Assembly (NCBI GenBank): GCA_003427395.1
Contig: BFEA01000001.1
Span: forward strand, 3,021,721-3,072,709
From: Chara braunii
Taxonomy: Eukaryota > Streptophyta > Charophyceae > Charales > Characeae
Reading direction: 5' to 3'
Length of the DNA stretch: 50,989 nt
Shown here: positions 1-10,403 of the stretch, in pieces
Layout of the letters: the number at the start of each line of letters is the position of its first letter
Position numbering within the stretch: the first letter of the stretch is position 1
Made by a program: the position numbers and the translations under genes
The notes under the pieces: generated by a model
The model's input: the letters and a program-made list of their open reading frames with translations, nothing else
The model's database searches: none
Told to the model about the DNA's origin: nothing

Positions 1-19
1 TTTGCATGCATTTCCAGGT

Positions 20-31
20 TGGTACAGTGCC
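20..31 (+). other. Possible degenerate primer-binding site of element A
   Basis: TGGTACAGTGCC resembles the initiator-Met tRNA primer-binding site of plant LTR elements (TGGTATCAGAGC) with one deleted and one changed base. It lies about 145 bp before the gag start, the expected position. The minisatellite that follows starts inside it (CAGTGCC), so it could equally be just the first repeat unit. Weak call. Confidence 0.3.
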
Positions 32-171
32 ATGTCAGACAGTGCCATGTCAGACAGTGCCACGTCAGCAGTGCCACGTCAGCAGTGCCATGTCAGACAC
101 AGTGCCACGTAAGCAGTGCCACGTTAGACACAGTGCCACGTCACAGTGCCACGTCAGCAGTGCCACGTCAG
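25..171 (+). repeat. Minisatellite, 10 units of 13-17 bp, in the gag leader of element A
   Basis: Ten consecutive units share the core CAGTGCCACGTCAG (variants CATGTCAGA, CACGTAAG, CACGTTAGACA), starting at 25, 40, 55, 69, 83, 100, 114, 131, 144 and 158. The last unit ends five bases before the gag ATG at 176. Read on the other strand the core is TGACGTGGCA, a bZIP-type ACGT-core sequence. Similar motifs occur at 37522-37640 and 46663-46700. Confidence 0.9.
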
Positions 172-175
172 CAAC

Positions 176-1775
176 ATGACGGGCCTGCCAGGCCAACTGG
201 CCAATGAGCCCATTGCCGACGTCAAGAAGCGGTTCCAGGCTCAGCTCGCTGCAATCGAGGCTGAGGAACAACGCCAGCTGGCAGCCAAGGCTGCCCAGCT
301 ACAGGCTGACGAAGCGGCAGCAGCAGAGATGCTCCGGCTACAGGCCGAAGCAGACGCAGAGGCCCAGGCTCGCCGCAAGGAAGCCCAGGATCTGCTGCAG
401 CGGCATGAAGCAGCCAGCGTTGACAGACTCAAATTCTGGCACTTTGAACCCAACGGCGACGACGCGACACCGGAAGAGCAGCATAAGGAGTTTCTCTCCA
501 AACTCGTGACACGACTGTTGTACACTTGCAACTACCAACAGTCCGAGTTGGAGAAACAGTACCAGGACCTGACGCAACAGCATCAGGAGTTGGCGAAGCT
601 CCGCCTCACAGTGCAGAGCCACGAGGATGCAACTCGGGCACTCAATGCTCGAATGCTGAACCTGGAACAGGCTGTACCAGGACAAGCTGCTGGGGCTTCC
701 AGCAGTGCAACCTCTAGCTGCCAACTGGAGGAACGTGCTGACCACGTAGTGGAAATGCTCGGCGACATCAGCACCTTCGCTGCGCCGACCACCATCAGCA
801 GTCAGCTGCATACCTTGAAGACCGAGGCCCAGCAGCTGCAGTCGACGAACGCGGATGACAATCCGAAGATGTACAAGATGCCAACTTTCCAACTGGACAA
901 GTTCGATGACTACACACAGCAGGATCCGGTCCTCTGGTGGGAAGCATTCACAACGCAACTCAGGATTCTGCCCGTCGCCAAGCACGTGTACATCGGCGCC
1001 TTGTTCCTGAACTCAAAGGGCGGATGCTAGACCTGGTTGGGCAACCTCTCACAGCGTTGACGTACTGGACGTGAAGGACAAAATCACATGGGAGGAACTG
1101 ACACGCCTGTGGAAGAAGCGGTTCATCGTCGACGACGCGCTGGCACTTGCCATCAACCGTTTGTTCACCATGTCACAAGGCAACACTGCAACACGGGATT
1201 GGCTCACGGAGTGGCAGAAGATTGCGGCGGTGCCCAATCTGGACTTGCTATTCACGCATCTACGTCGTGAGTTCTACAACACGTCCTGTGCTGCATTGAG
1301 CCAGGCTCTTCGTGATCGCGAGCAGTACTCAACCTTCGCTGAGATCATTGACAAGGCGAGGGATATCATCAAGACCAACAGGTTAGCTGCACACGAGAAG
1401 TCAACATGGCAGCCGACCTATGTGGAGAAGGTACGAATTGGTCCGCGACAGCAACACTTCGCTGCAGTCTAGTCGCACAGTGGACATAACCGAGCAGCCA
1501 CTCCAACATCAAGTGACGGAGATCAAGTGGCTGCTGTCCAGTGGCGAAGCAACAGCAAGTCCCGCAACAATGGGAAGGAGAAATCCGCATCGCAGGCCGG
1601 AAATGGACAGCCAGTACAAGTTCCATGGGTCAAGTTCGGCTTGACCGAGGCGGAGTACAAGGTCCGCGGCTGCTACGGCAATTGCTATTGGTGCAACAAC
1701 ACCAAGCACAAGACCTTCCTGTGCCAGGATCAGGGCAAGGAGGATGTGCGACCCCGCCTCAACTCGGGAAACTGA
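176..1775 (+). pseudogene. Gag of gypsy element A, disrupted
   Basis: This is the nucleocapsid/capsid polyprotein that would package element RNA in cytoplasmic particles. The start chosen is the ATG at 176 because everything before it is minisatellite. The N-terminal 150 residues are rich in Ala, Gln and Glu and look coiled-coil (residues about 10-75 and 110-160). A capsid-like part with Trp-rich segments follows (WWEAF, TWEELTRLW, RDWLTEW). The C-terminus has a perfect CCHC knuckle, CX2CX4HX4C, at 1683-1724. The frame is broken by TAG at 1028-1030, a frameshift near 1050-1060 and TAG at 1470-1472. TAG at 1028 sits before Thr-Trp and looks like a C-to-T change of a Gln codon. Identity as gypsy Gag is secure; exact boundaries are inferred. 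Confidence 0.85.
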
Positions 1776-3857
1776 GTTCCGCGGAAGGTGAGGCGACTCC
1801 ACCTTCCATTCCACTAGATTCGTCCGCCTTGCTAGCGGCCTCCTGCACATCTGGGGAGGATGCGAATGTCGCAGGTTTTCGTTACACTTACGAGGACTAT
1901 GCTGTCCACTTGGTTCCACCGCTGGACCAACCGCTCCACGTGCAACAATCTATCGCATGCACGGTTTCATCACCATCGGCAACCAATTCGGCAGCTTCGC
2001 CGCCATCTATTGTCGGGGATTCATCATCGTGGTCAAGACTTGAGGTGCTCGACCCACTGACGTTCACGGACTTCCAGTGGATGCCTGTTCCCCCGACCGG
2101 ACGATTGCCGAAGCCTCATTGCAATGTGCTCATGGCACAACTGCGAGATTACTTGCGCACTGCAGGACCAGCTCCGTTGATGGACGCCGGAGTAGAGGTT
2201 GTCGACCTTCACGCTTACATCGCGAAGATCGACCGCGAGTTCAAGACGCAACGGTACGACGATATTGACGCACCATTGCTATATTTACGCATTCAGATCG
2301 GAGAGGCGACCTGCAACGCCTTGATCGATTGCGGAGCATCTCGCAACTACATCAGCCAGGACTTCATGATGCGCGCCGACCTTGGCCCACGCGTCCGGAG
2401 GAAGTCCCAGCCTACGCAAGTCACGTTGGTGGACGGTCACACGCACAAGTCAATCGACCGGTGCATTAATGCCGTCCCACTGTACTTTGCCCCTCACGCA
2501 AGTGAGGCGGTGTCCTTTGATATTCTGGACACCAAATTCGACATGATCTTGGGCATGTCATGGCTGCGAAGCGAGGATCATCCGGTGAACTTCTTCCACC
2601 GCACCGTTCACATTTGTGATCGGAACGGAGCATTAGTTCCATGCACGGTACCTCTTCCTCATCCTTCGATCAGCTGCCACGTGGTATCCGCCGCAAGCAT
2701 GCGAGCTTCCATCATCAGAGACGACATCGAGGAGATGGGGGTGTGTTTTCTCCACGCCCTCCCGCCCCATGACGCTTCATCGACGGACTCACCTTCGGAT
2801 CCACGCATCACTGAGCTTCTCGACGCCTACAATGACGTGTTCGAAGGCACGCACGGAGTAGTACCGGATCGACCCATCCGCCACGAGATCATCCTCGAGG
2901 ATGGGGCCATACCTCCGCGTGGTTGCATGTACCGAATGATCGAGGAAGAGTTAAGTGTGCTTCGGGCACAACTCGACGACCTTCTGGAGAAAAGCTGGAT
3001 TCGGCTTAGCTCATCGCCATACGGTGCTCCTGTTCTCTTCGTCCGGAAGAAGAACAAGGATTTGCGGTTGTGCATCGATTATCGCAAGCTCAACGCGCAG
3101 ACGATCAAAAACGCCGACCCTCTCCCACGCATCGACGATCTTCTCGAGCGACTGGGCGGCGCCAAGTTCTTCTCCAAGATCGATCTCAAGTCGAGATATC
3201 ACCAACTCGAGATTCGCAAGGAGGATCGCTACAAGACCGCGTTCAAGACGCGATATGGGCATTTCGAATGGCTGGTTATGCCATTCGGCCTTATGAATGC
3301 CCCGACCACTTTCCAAGCGGCTATGACAACGGAGTTCCGACACATGCTGGATCGATACGTACTTATCTACCTCGACGACATTCCGGTGTACAACCGGAGT
3401 TTGGAGGAGCATGTGGAACACTTGCGCACCGTTTTGGAGCGGTTACGACAAACCAAGTACAAAGTCAACCACGACAAGTGTGAATTCGCGCGGCAGGAGC
3501 TGGAGTACTTGGGCCATTATGTGACGCCGCAAGGCATCCGTCCGCTTGCGGACAAGATCGAGGCCCTATGAGTATGGCCCGAGCCCACCAACACCACGGA
3601 CGTTCGTTCATTCATGGGATTGGCGGGCTACTATCAGCGATTCATCACCGGATACTCACCTGTGACGAGGTTACAGTCGCCAAAGGTGCCATTCGTATTC
3701 GATGACGACGCACGCCGGTCATTCCAAGCACTTAAGACGACCATACTCATGGCACCCATCCTCAGCATCTATGACCCCACCTTATCGACGAGAGTGACTA
3801 CAGACATTTCCGGCTATGGCATTGGGGCAGTCTTGGAACAAACGACGACGACGACTG
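1776..3857 (+). pseudogene. Pol of element A: protease, reverse transcriptase and start of RNase H
   Basis: Read in the frame that is open to 3571 and continues after one stop. The retropepsin has its active-site Asp at 2327-2329 in the context LIDCGASRNYIS and the second conserved block FDMILGMSWL about 220 bases later. The RT follows with [20 protein letters not shown], the usually invariant SGYHQ changed to SRYHQ, and the catalytic YLDD at 3368-3379. TGA at 3569-3571 interrupts before VWPEP and probably comes from a CGA codon. The connection and RNase H start (GLAGYYQRFI, then TTDISGYGIGAVL) stay in frame until a shift inside a run of CGA triplets at about 3842-3856. The family is certain. 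The protein is unlikely to be functional. Confidence 0.88.
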
Positions 3858-5782
3858 GCACCCTGTGGAGTATTTCAGCCACAAAGTGCCTCCCATCAAC
3901 TCGCTTGATGATGCAAGGAAGAAGGAGCTACTCACGTTCGTCATGGCTCTCAAGCGATGGTGGCACTTCCTCCTTGGGTGTCGTAGGTTCACATGGGTTA
4001 CGGACAACAATCCATTGACCTACTACAAGACGCAGGATACGATGAGCAGTACTATCGGACAGTGGATGTACTTCATCGACCAATTTGACTTCACACCGAA
4101 ACATCTTCCTGGCCTCTCCAATTGTGCAGCAGATGCACTCTCGCGAAGACCTGATCTTTGCGCTATGACTCATCATGCCTTCGCATTCGACGAGGAGCTT
4201 CAGCGACACTTCATCCGGACATACCAGTCTGATCCGGACTTCGCCACACTATATGCACAGCTATCTTCGGATCACCCGCCGGCCAGCCATTACCGTATTG
4301 CCGACGGGTACTTGCTCCTCCACTCAAGAGGCAAGGACTTACAATGTGTCCCACGCGACCGTCGTCTTCGGACTCGCCTCCTCGGCGAGTATCATGATTC
4401 GCGACTCGTCGGCCATTTCGGAGTCAACCGCACTATTGCACGGCTTCGACAACAATTCCGATGGCTTGACCTCATTACCGATGTCACTTGGTATTGCGAC
4501 TCGTGCGAAGTTTGCCGACGCAGCAAACCCCACAACCGCAATCCCTATGGCGAGTTACCCCCGATGCCTATCCCACGGGAACCCGGTCTCCCCAATGCCA
4601 TAGACGTCACCGGTCCGTTTCCTCGCGACAGGCTCGGGCACAACGGCATCCTCACGGTTGTGGACCGATTGAGTAAGTACGCGCGTTTTCTCCCTTGCAA
4701 GTACTACTCCACAGCAGATGTGTATAAGAGACAGGTTGTGGACCGATTGAGTAAGTACGCGCGTTTTCTCCCTTGCAAGTACTACTCCACAGCTCCCGAG
4801 ATGGCACGCCTCCTGCACACTGGTTGGATTTGTGGCCATGGTGTACCAGAAGACATTGTCAGCGACCGCGACACTCGTTTCATGTCGGCATTTTGGACTG
4901 CTCTCATGCAGGAGTCCGGCACAACAATGAAACCAATTTGGCTCGGCATCCACAGACAGACGGGCAGATGGAGCGGGCACATTAAACCGCTCAAATGATG
5001 CTTCGTACGCTCATCCGTCCGGACCAGAAAGATTGGGTTGACCGCCTCCCCGACATCGAGTTCGCCTACAACACTTCGGTGCATCCGGCGATCGGCGTGA
5101 CTCCGCAGACCTTCTGCTCCTTCGACCAGCCGACATTGATGCTGCCTGCTCTCCCGCTTCCGTCCGGAAGTACAGGGAATTGTTGACTCAAGCCCGCGCA
5201 AACATGCAAAAGGCTCACGTCCGCATGCAGCAGCAAGCCAACAGGTGTTGCGTACCATGTCCCATCCGCGCCGGTGATCTGGTTTGGGTCTCCGCAGAAG
5301 AGTTTGCACTGGAACAGGATGTTTCACGAAAACTGCTTCCCAAGTGGTTTGGACCTTGGTCTGTGACAGCAGCCGCGGGCGATGAGCCCGATGGCCCTTC
5401 ATTTGTGATCAACATTCCAGAGCATCTGACGGTCCATCCGGTCTTCCACGCCTCGAAGCTGGCAACATACATGCCAGCCAAGAGCGACGACTTTCCGGAC
5501 CGACGATCGCAGGACCCTCCTTCTATGGATGGTCATCAGGAAGTTGACCGCGTCATCACTGATCGCAAGTACGGCAGCAAGCCGCGGCAGTACAAAGTCA
5601 CATTCAAAGCATGCTATCGCGACGACACTCGGTGGATTTCAGGCGCAGATTTGAAAGCATCCGCACCGCTGATCTACGCGCATTGTGAAAGGCGGAGGTT
5701 AGCTCAGGAAGCTTCACGACCAGCCCCTCCCACCCGGACTGTGGTCCCTCCCTCAGACAGACAGCTTCACCCTCGCAGGTAA
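3858..5782 (+). pseudogene. Pol of element A: RNase H end, integrase and chromodomain-like tail
   Basis: After the CGA-run frameshift the RNase H continues (VEYFSHKVPP, TDNNPL, and the closing NCAADALSRR). The integrase zinc finger is HHCC-like: the two His in HDSRLVGHFG, the two Cys in CDSCEVC. Core acidic positions lie in IDVTGPFP and in IVSDRDTRF; the Glu of the DDE triad is in the MERAH block just before a TAA at 4983-4985. Frames change near 4940 and 5180. The C-terminus (about 5520-5680) holds HQEVDRVITDRK and QYKVTF, as in chromodomains of plant chromoviruses, which target the integrase to heterochromatin. The core also contains an in-frame 78-bp artefact at 4657-4793. The conserved core is clear. 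Confidence 0.86.
4657..4793. other. Library artefact: 59-bp duplication around a Tn5/Nextera mosaic end
   Basis: Positions 4716-4734 are exactly AGATGTGTATAAGAGACAG, the 19-bp hyperactive Tn5 mosaic end used in Nextera libraries. It is flanked by perfect 59-bp direct repeats, 4657-4715 and 4735-4793. The extra 78 bp is divisible by three, so the integrase frame stays open and acquires the tell-tale peptide DVYKRQ. Natural Tn5-type transposition would give a 9-bp target duplication, not 59 bp with a lone 19-bp end. I read this as an adapter-containing read built into the assembly. Confidence 0.95.
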
Positions 5783-6740
5783 GATCCAGCTTGAAACGGA
5801 GGGCCATTTTCAGGCCCTCATTGTTTCAACCGCCCCTAAGACTCAGGCACGTAAACAGGGATGCGGAACATGCCAGAAATAGCCTGTTCCTCACGAGTTT
5901 GAGCAGGAGCTGCAGCGGCAGCCCCTGCCTCCGATCGGCATTGGCAAGAGCAGCCTCCTGGACTGCTCGCCTGCAGTCAGGAGGCACCCGGGTAGTTCAT
6001 AGGGCTTCCCAGGCACTTCACGGGCAGGTAGTTTTCGGTAGGCACGAGTAGTCTTCAGGATTCGGCCGTAGCACTCAGGAGGAGCGCTGCAGTAGTCTTC
6101 AGCGCTAGGCAGTAGTAGTAGCGCTAGCAGTAGTCTTCAGCGCTGGGCGCTGGTAGGTGGGAGATCGTGGAGTGGGAGAGATACTGGCGGAGGCCAGTGG
6201 TACTTACCTGTGGCGCCATCGCTCCAGCTCCATCTTCGTGGTACCTGCATCAAGGCGCCAACTTCACAGGTTAGTACTGGACACAGAGAGAGAGAGAGTT
6301 CTTCGTCTTCCTCTTCTAAGTCCACCATCTCTTCTCACCCTCTCGCCACCTGACTTCTCAGACTACGACAGAGAGAGAAAGAGTTGTGACTTGAGACTTG
6401 ACGACATTGGATCCAGACTGGACATTGGGATTCAGACATTTCGACGAGGGACTATTTGGGCCTCTACCGAGACTTGGTGTTGACGACATTCCCATCTTCC
6501 CCTCCTGTTTCGTCTAACCCCTCCTTCTTCGTCTGTGTATGGTTGGGGCTGGCGCAGTCTTCTTGTGTGAAGCGCCAGACCTCCTTCACGCCAGATAACG
6601 ATGATGGTGATGTGTGTTCAGAGCTGCATTGCAATATTGATTGTTCGGATCATTCGTATCTAAGTCTTCCGCTGTGTTATCTTGTACTTTGTATTGAGAG
6701 GTCGGTTCTTGTTCTGGTCTGCACGTTACAGTATGCAACA
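5783..6740 (+). repeat. 3' untranslated region and probable 3' LTR of element A
   Basis: Non-coding DNA directly after the polyprotein. Positions 6415-6470 (GACGAGGGACTATTTGGG) and 6658-6700 (AAGTCTTCCGCTGTG, then TTGTACTTTGTAT) have counterparts in the same order at 31395-31440 and 31567-31605, downstream of another gag. That suggests a shared LTR. The part at 6043-6145 carries short direct repeats, including an 18-bp repeat at 6089-6106 and 6127-6144. LTR ends could not be placed because the 5' LTR is not in the window. Confidence 0.55.
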
Positions 6741-6751
6741 ATGGCTTGTTT

Positions 6752-6805
6752 CTATTGGCATGGTGCTGGACCTGCTGGAAAACAGATCCAGTGTCCTTTT
6801 GAAAA
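6752..6805 (-). repeat. Scrap of LINE 3' UTR in reverse orientation
   Basis: TATTGG, a short gap, then ACCTGCTGGAAAACA and GATCCAGTGTCC matches the + strand at 40877-40922, the 3' UTR of minus-strand LINE-3, and the reverse complement of the LINE-2 3' UTR at 17888-17935. Its orientation is opposite to the endonuclease fragment that follows, so it is probably a separate insertion remnant. Confidence 0.5.
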
Positions 6806-6819
6806 GATTAGAGCCTCTG

Positions 6820-7629
6820 ATGACAGCACACCAACAAAAAATAAAAGACATCTGGAATGAGGTCAAGCACCCGGACTCCACAGACTGGCTGGATGCTGTT
6901 TGTCTACAGGAGACAGACCTCTCGCGCACTACTAACCACGAGAGCCCAAAAGAAGACATGTCTGGCCACATACGGGCCTGATACAACCTACTCGGCCCCG
7001 ACCAGCACATGAGCCTCGGCGGGAGTGGACATATGGCTCCCACCCTCCTCACGGCTGAAGCCCCTCCACTCCGAATATGATGAGCAAGAAGGGAGATGGG
7101 TCTTCTTGAAAGCATCTATAGGGGATGAGACGGTGTTCATAGCCTGTGTATACGGGCCGAATAACAACAATGATAGGTTACGATAATGCACAACCACTAT
7201 CAGTCGCTGCCAAAGGACTGCCCGCTTATTCTGGCCGGGGACTTCAATATCACCCCCGACCCAGAGATAGACAGTCAATCATCCTCTCACCCAATTGGAG
7301 GTGACATGGCACCAAACGTGCTTCTGCTCAACCAACTAACATCAGAAATTCAGTTGCGCGACATCTACCACCAACTCCACCCTACCAAACACGCATATAC
7401 ATGCCTGAGGCCTAGGGGAGCGGCGGGCCTCCCAAATTCTAGGATAGATTACTTCCTCATCTCTCACTCCATTTCGCTGCTAGTGATCGTGGTTGAGATT
7501 CAGACTATAAGCCCCTGCCGATGCTTTGATCACAGGGGTATAGTGCTGGGGCTATCCCTCCACCACCACCTTTCACGAGGCCCTAGCTTCTATACTTACA
7601 ATACTTCGTTGCTCAAAGAACGCTTGTGA
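6820..7629 (+). pseudogene. LINE apurinic-type endonuclease domain, fragment
   Basis: Three frames together give the N-terminal endonuclease of an L1-like ORF2 that nicks target DNA. The first has DAVCLQETDLS (about 6890-6925). The second covers 7020-7182 with GVDIWLPPSS and FIACVYGPNN. The third covers 7186-7627 with the catalytic-loop motif GDFN at 7237-7248, SRIDYFL near 7438 and the terminal DHRGI near 7528. Frameshifts lie near 6985 and 7183, the latter next to a TAA. No RT follows. The loss is at the 3' side, unlike usual 5' truncation of LINEs, so the remainder was deleted or displaced, perhaps by the repeat starting at about 7640. Confidence 0.8.
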
Positions 7630-7639
7630 TAAGTCGGGA

Positions 7640-8220
7640 TCTGTACTTCGCGGCTTCACGTACCCTTCGGAGTAAAACCCGAAGTAAATTCCGAAGCACG
7701 GATCTTAGCTGATCAAGGAAAGTGGGGTCCATTTTTCACTTTCGGGGATTAAATGCATGCATCTTTCGGAATTGCCCCTGTCCTCGTTCAAATTACTCCT
7801 CGCGGACGGTTAGCGACTGCGCAGAGGAATTCAAGAAATAGTTAGGAATTTCAGTTGTCGGCATTCAAATTTTCTTCATGCTAGAGTGCACGTGGCCATT
7901 TTTGAATTCTTGCACGCCGTGTGAACTCGTTTCCCACTCTGCATATGCGTGCCATCTTTCCTATTTGCTGAGCGCCCCTCCTTACATGTCCCTTCGTCTT
8001 CCCCCAACTATGCGCCCGATCCTCCCCTTATCTTTCCGTGCGATTGATTGGTCGTTAGCTGGGATGGCCGGATCAATGCCGCGAAAGCAAACTTACGAGC
8101 GCAACTTAAATGACTACTCCAATTGAATGAAATTGTCGATCATTCCCCCTTCTTCGACCCTTCTGGTACCTCCTCCTTTCTTCTGTCCTGCTCATCTACA
8201 CCCCTTGCTGCCCGCACAAC
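7640..8220 (+). repeat. Dispersed repeat, copy 1 (partner at 49700-50385)
   Basis: Blocks recur in the same order in both copies: ACCCTTCGG followed by CCCGAAGTA; CTCGTTTCCCAC followed by a CA/TGCA-rich stretch and GCGCCA or GTGCCA; ATTGGTCG, then GCTGG and CGGATC; GATCCTCC; and a final CAATT, GAAATTG, GATC, CCTTCTTC. There is no coding potential and no clear terminal repeat. I do not recognise the family; LTR, SINE or MITE are all possible. Confidence 0.55.
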
Positions 8221-8680
8221 ATGCTGGCACCTTGCAGCCTTCCGCACAAAAAATTCTCGCAGCCCTTTCCTCTCCTTCTCTTTGATCTCGGCTGCAATGT
8301 TGTGCGAGCTATGCGCAAAGACCACAGCGTCGAACATGCTCGACGTGCCCAAGTGACGGGCAGAGTGACGGCGTGAGGTGGGATTAGCGGTAGACTTGGC
8401 GTAAAGCAGTCGGAGAGACTTAGCGGTGGTGGAGATAGAACGTAGCCTGCGGCAACGCCTTGTGGCTATGGTTGGCTGATGTTATGGTTGGTTGGTGGCT
8501 GCGCAACCAACGGAGGCCAACACTGCTGGAATTTTGAATAGCGAGGGACTTACTCTTTTCTCCAAGTGTTGTGTGTCCAGTAGACTATGTGTGGATACTC
8601 AGTCACATGGATGATGTTGGTTACGAGGGTTTATGGATGCTGAATGTTTCGTTGTCCAAGATAGATGAGTGTATGGATGT
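8221..8680. other. No recognisable feature
   Basis: Mixed sequence without convincing coding potential, repeats or RNA structure. A purine-rich GGTGG/GTTGG stretch lies at 8420-8520. The end at 8680 is set by the candidate target duplication of LINE-2. Confidence 0.4.
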
Positions 8681-8696
8681 GGAATGATGCTGCTGG
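8681..8696 (+). repeat. Candidate 5' target-site duplication of LINE-2
   Basis: GGAATGATGCTGCTGG matches 15 of 16 bases of GGAATGATGTTGCTGG at 18035-18050, which begins at the first base after the LINE-2 poly(A). The length is typical of L1-type insertions. If right, it fixes the 5' end of LINE-2 at 8697. Confidence 0.55.
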
Positions 8697-9059
8697 GCCC
8701 GTTGCGGACACTGCTGGGGCGCTTCGCGCACGCGCGGTCGCACATCGGTGTTGGGCCATACCACGTCACGAGCTGACATGCTTAGTGGCCTGACCCCTTG
8801 CACGGGGGTTCCACGTGGAACTCCCGCAGCCGCCGTGTTTCCGACACGTGGCATCTTGGGCTGATACTGGTGGAGAAGAAGTGGAGTGAGCCTTTGGTAC
8901 GACCGAAGTGTGAGAGGTCAATTCGCAAGGAACGGGAGCAAAACGTCCGGAGTAATCGTCTCGGCACGACATCCGCAGTCGCAAGGTGATGGTCAGGGGA
9001 GAAAAAAGAAAAGAAGCATTATACCATACCCACTAGTTAATATTGGAGGGTGTACGCAG

Positions 9060-9600
9060 GTAGGGCCGGAGAAGATCAACGACGGAGGGTAGTCAGAGGA
9101 AGGAGGGGCGTTGACTATATCGAGGAAGGACAGGAAGGTGAGGCGCGTACTGCGCTCTGGACACGAGGCGGAAGAGGAAAGGAAAGGAAGGCGAAACGAA
9201 GGAGGGCAGGAAACAGGTGGATCTGCTGGAAAGAAGGGAGTCCCACTGCACTATCGACACGTGGTTGACGGGGAAAGGCGAGAATCATCTTCGACCATAA
9301 CAAGGGTGGATAGGGGGGAGAGGAGGTGTGAGGTTGGCGAAACGCAGGGAGCCAGAGGGAAAGATGTCAACACCTTACTTGCAACACTCTCGAGCACTCT
9401 CGACACGAGGCAGAAGAAAAAGGATAGGGATAGATCGGCGGGAACTCGACATGAGATAGAAGGGTCAGAATTGATCGGCCGACGGGGAAGACGAGCATCG
9501 TCATCGTTCACAGCGATGGAGGGTAGGGAGGAGAGGCGTTGTCCATACTTGAAAAGACACGAAACGAGGAAGATGAGCACTATTGCTGGAGATCGGAGGA
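9060..9600 (+). repeat. Imperfect tandem repeat, about 210-bp period, roughly 2.5 units
   Basis: A block of GA-GAAGA-CGA followed by GGAGGGTAG and GGAGGGGCGTTG recurs from about 9066, 9268 and 9481 (spacing 202 and 213). Each is followed by a CTCTCGACACGAGGCAGAAG-like block (9158, 9396). The whole stretch is purine-rich (GGA, GAA) and reads as low-complexity Arg/Glu/Gly protein in one frame, which I do not take as a gene. If the LINE-2 5' end is correct, these units lie in its 5' UTR like promoter monomers of some mammalian L1s. Confidence 0.5.
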
Positions 9601-9813
9601 ATAATGCATAAGGAGCGAAGGAGAACAAGCAGCGGATAGGAAGAAAGAGGACGGGGTTAGACATCGGCAACGACAACACAAAACAATAAAGTACGCCAGT
9701 AAATCTCCTTCCGCCTCCCCGAGTGTTTCCCTCTATCCCTTACCTGCCATCCCCTCCCCGCTCCCGGGTTTCCCCAAGCCAGCGCGAGCTATTCTCGGAA
9801 CGATCACCTTAAA

Positions 9814-9935
9814 ATGAAAATAAAAAATCATAACAAAAAAAAAAAAAAAAAAAAAAACCATACCCCCCCCCCCCCCAAAAAAAAAACAGGTAATACACAA
9901 TTGTTTTCAACAAAAAAACACACACACACAAAGCA
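9814..9935. repeat. A-rich, C-run and CA low-complexity tract
   Basis: A run of 22 A's from 9836, then about 14 C's, nine A's and short CA repeats. It could be an old poly(A) tail of a retroposon ending here or internal simple sequence of the LINE-2 leader. Homopolymers of this kind are also hard to sequence accurately. Confidence 0.7.
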
Positions 9936-10403
9936 CCTGGGCGTGGTAAAACAATCGCTCGATGGAGCTAGGTCACAGAAGAATGAGGGGGTCGGGATCC
10001 CTCATTTTTTACCAAGGGGCCATGAGGCATAACCCATGCAGGCAGTTAGCGGCATCCCCCTATGGAAGGCCAGCGACCGGAAGAACCCCCCTCTCCCGAC
10101 TGAGTCGCCTCCCACACCCAGACTTGTATCAGTCGAATCAGCATCGATGACCGAGCCTGGCCGAAGCCTTGAATCGTGGAAAAATCATGCCTGTCTCTGA
10201 AGAACTGCGACCACCCCATGCGGACGAGAGCAGGGAGGGTACCGGGTCGACATCACAAGCATCTCCCTAGGGATAAAGGGGGAGGAGGGAGGTGAAGAGG
10301 TGGAGATGGAGGAAGAAAGTGGGAGCGAGGAAGAGGAAGATGAAGAAATGCTGACGGAAGAGGAAAAAACTCAGAAAAAGGCAAACAAAAACAGACTGCT
10401 GGG

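Larger units (their letters stand above)
1..6740 (+). mobile_element. Decayed Ty3/gypsy LTR retrotransposon (element A), 5' LTR outside the window
   Basis: Domains run in Ty3/gypsy order on the + strand: gag with a CCHC knuckle, aspartic protease, reverse transcriptase, RNase H, integrase, and a chromodomain-like tail, followed by an LTR-like region. Integrase after RT/RNase H separates it from Ty1/copia. At least three in-frame stops (1028, 1470, 3569) and several frameshifts (near 1050, 1775, 3850, 4940, 5180) mean it cannot make its polyprotein. The window begins just before a primer-binding-like sequence, so the 5' LTR lies upstream. The 3' limit is set by similarity of 6415-6700 to an LTR-like stretch at 31371-31620; it is approximate. 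Confidence 0.9.

Noticed and set aside
9111-9611. A 166-codon basic open frame
   Set aside because: It is the translation of purine-rich imperfect tandem repeats; residue composition follows the repeat, and no domain or homologous copy is seen.
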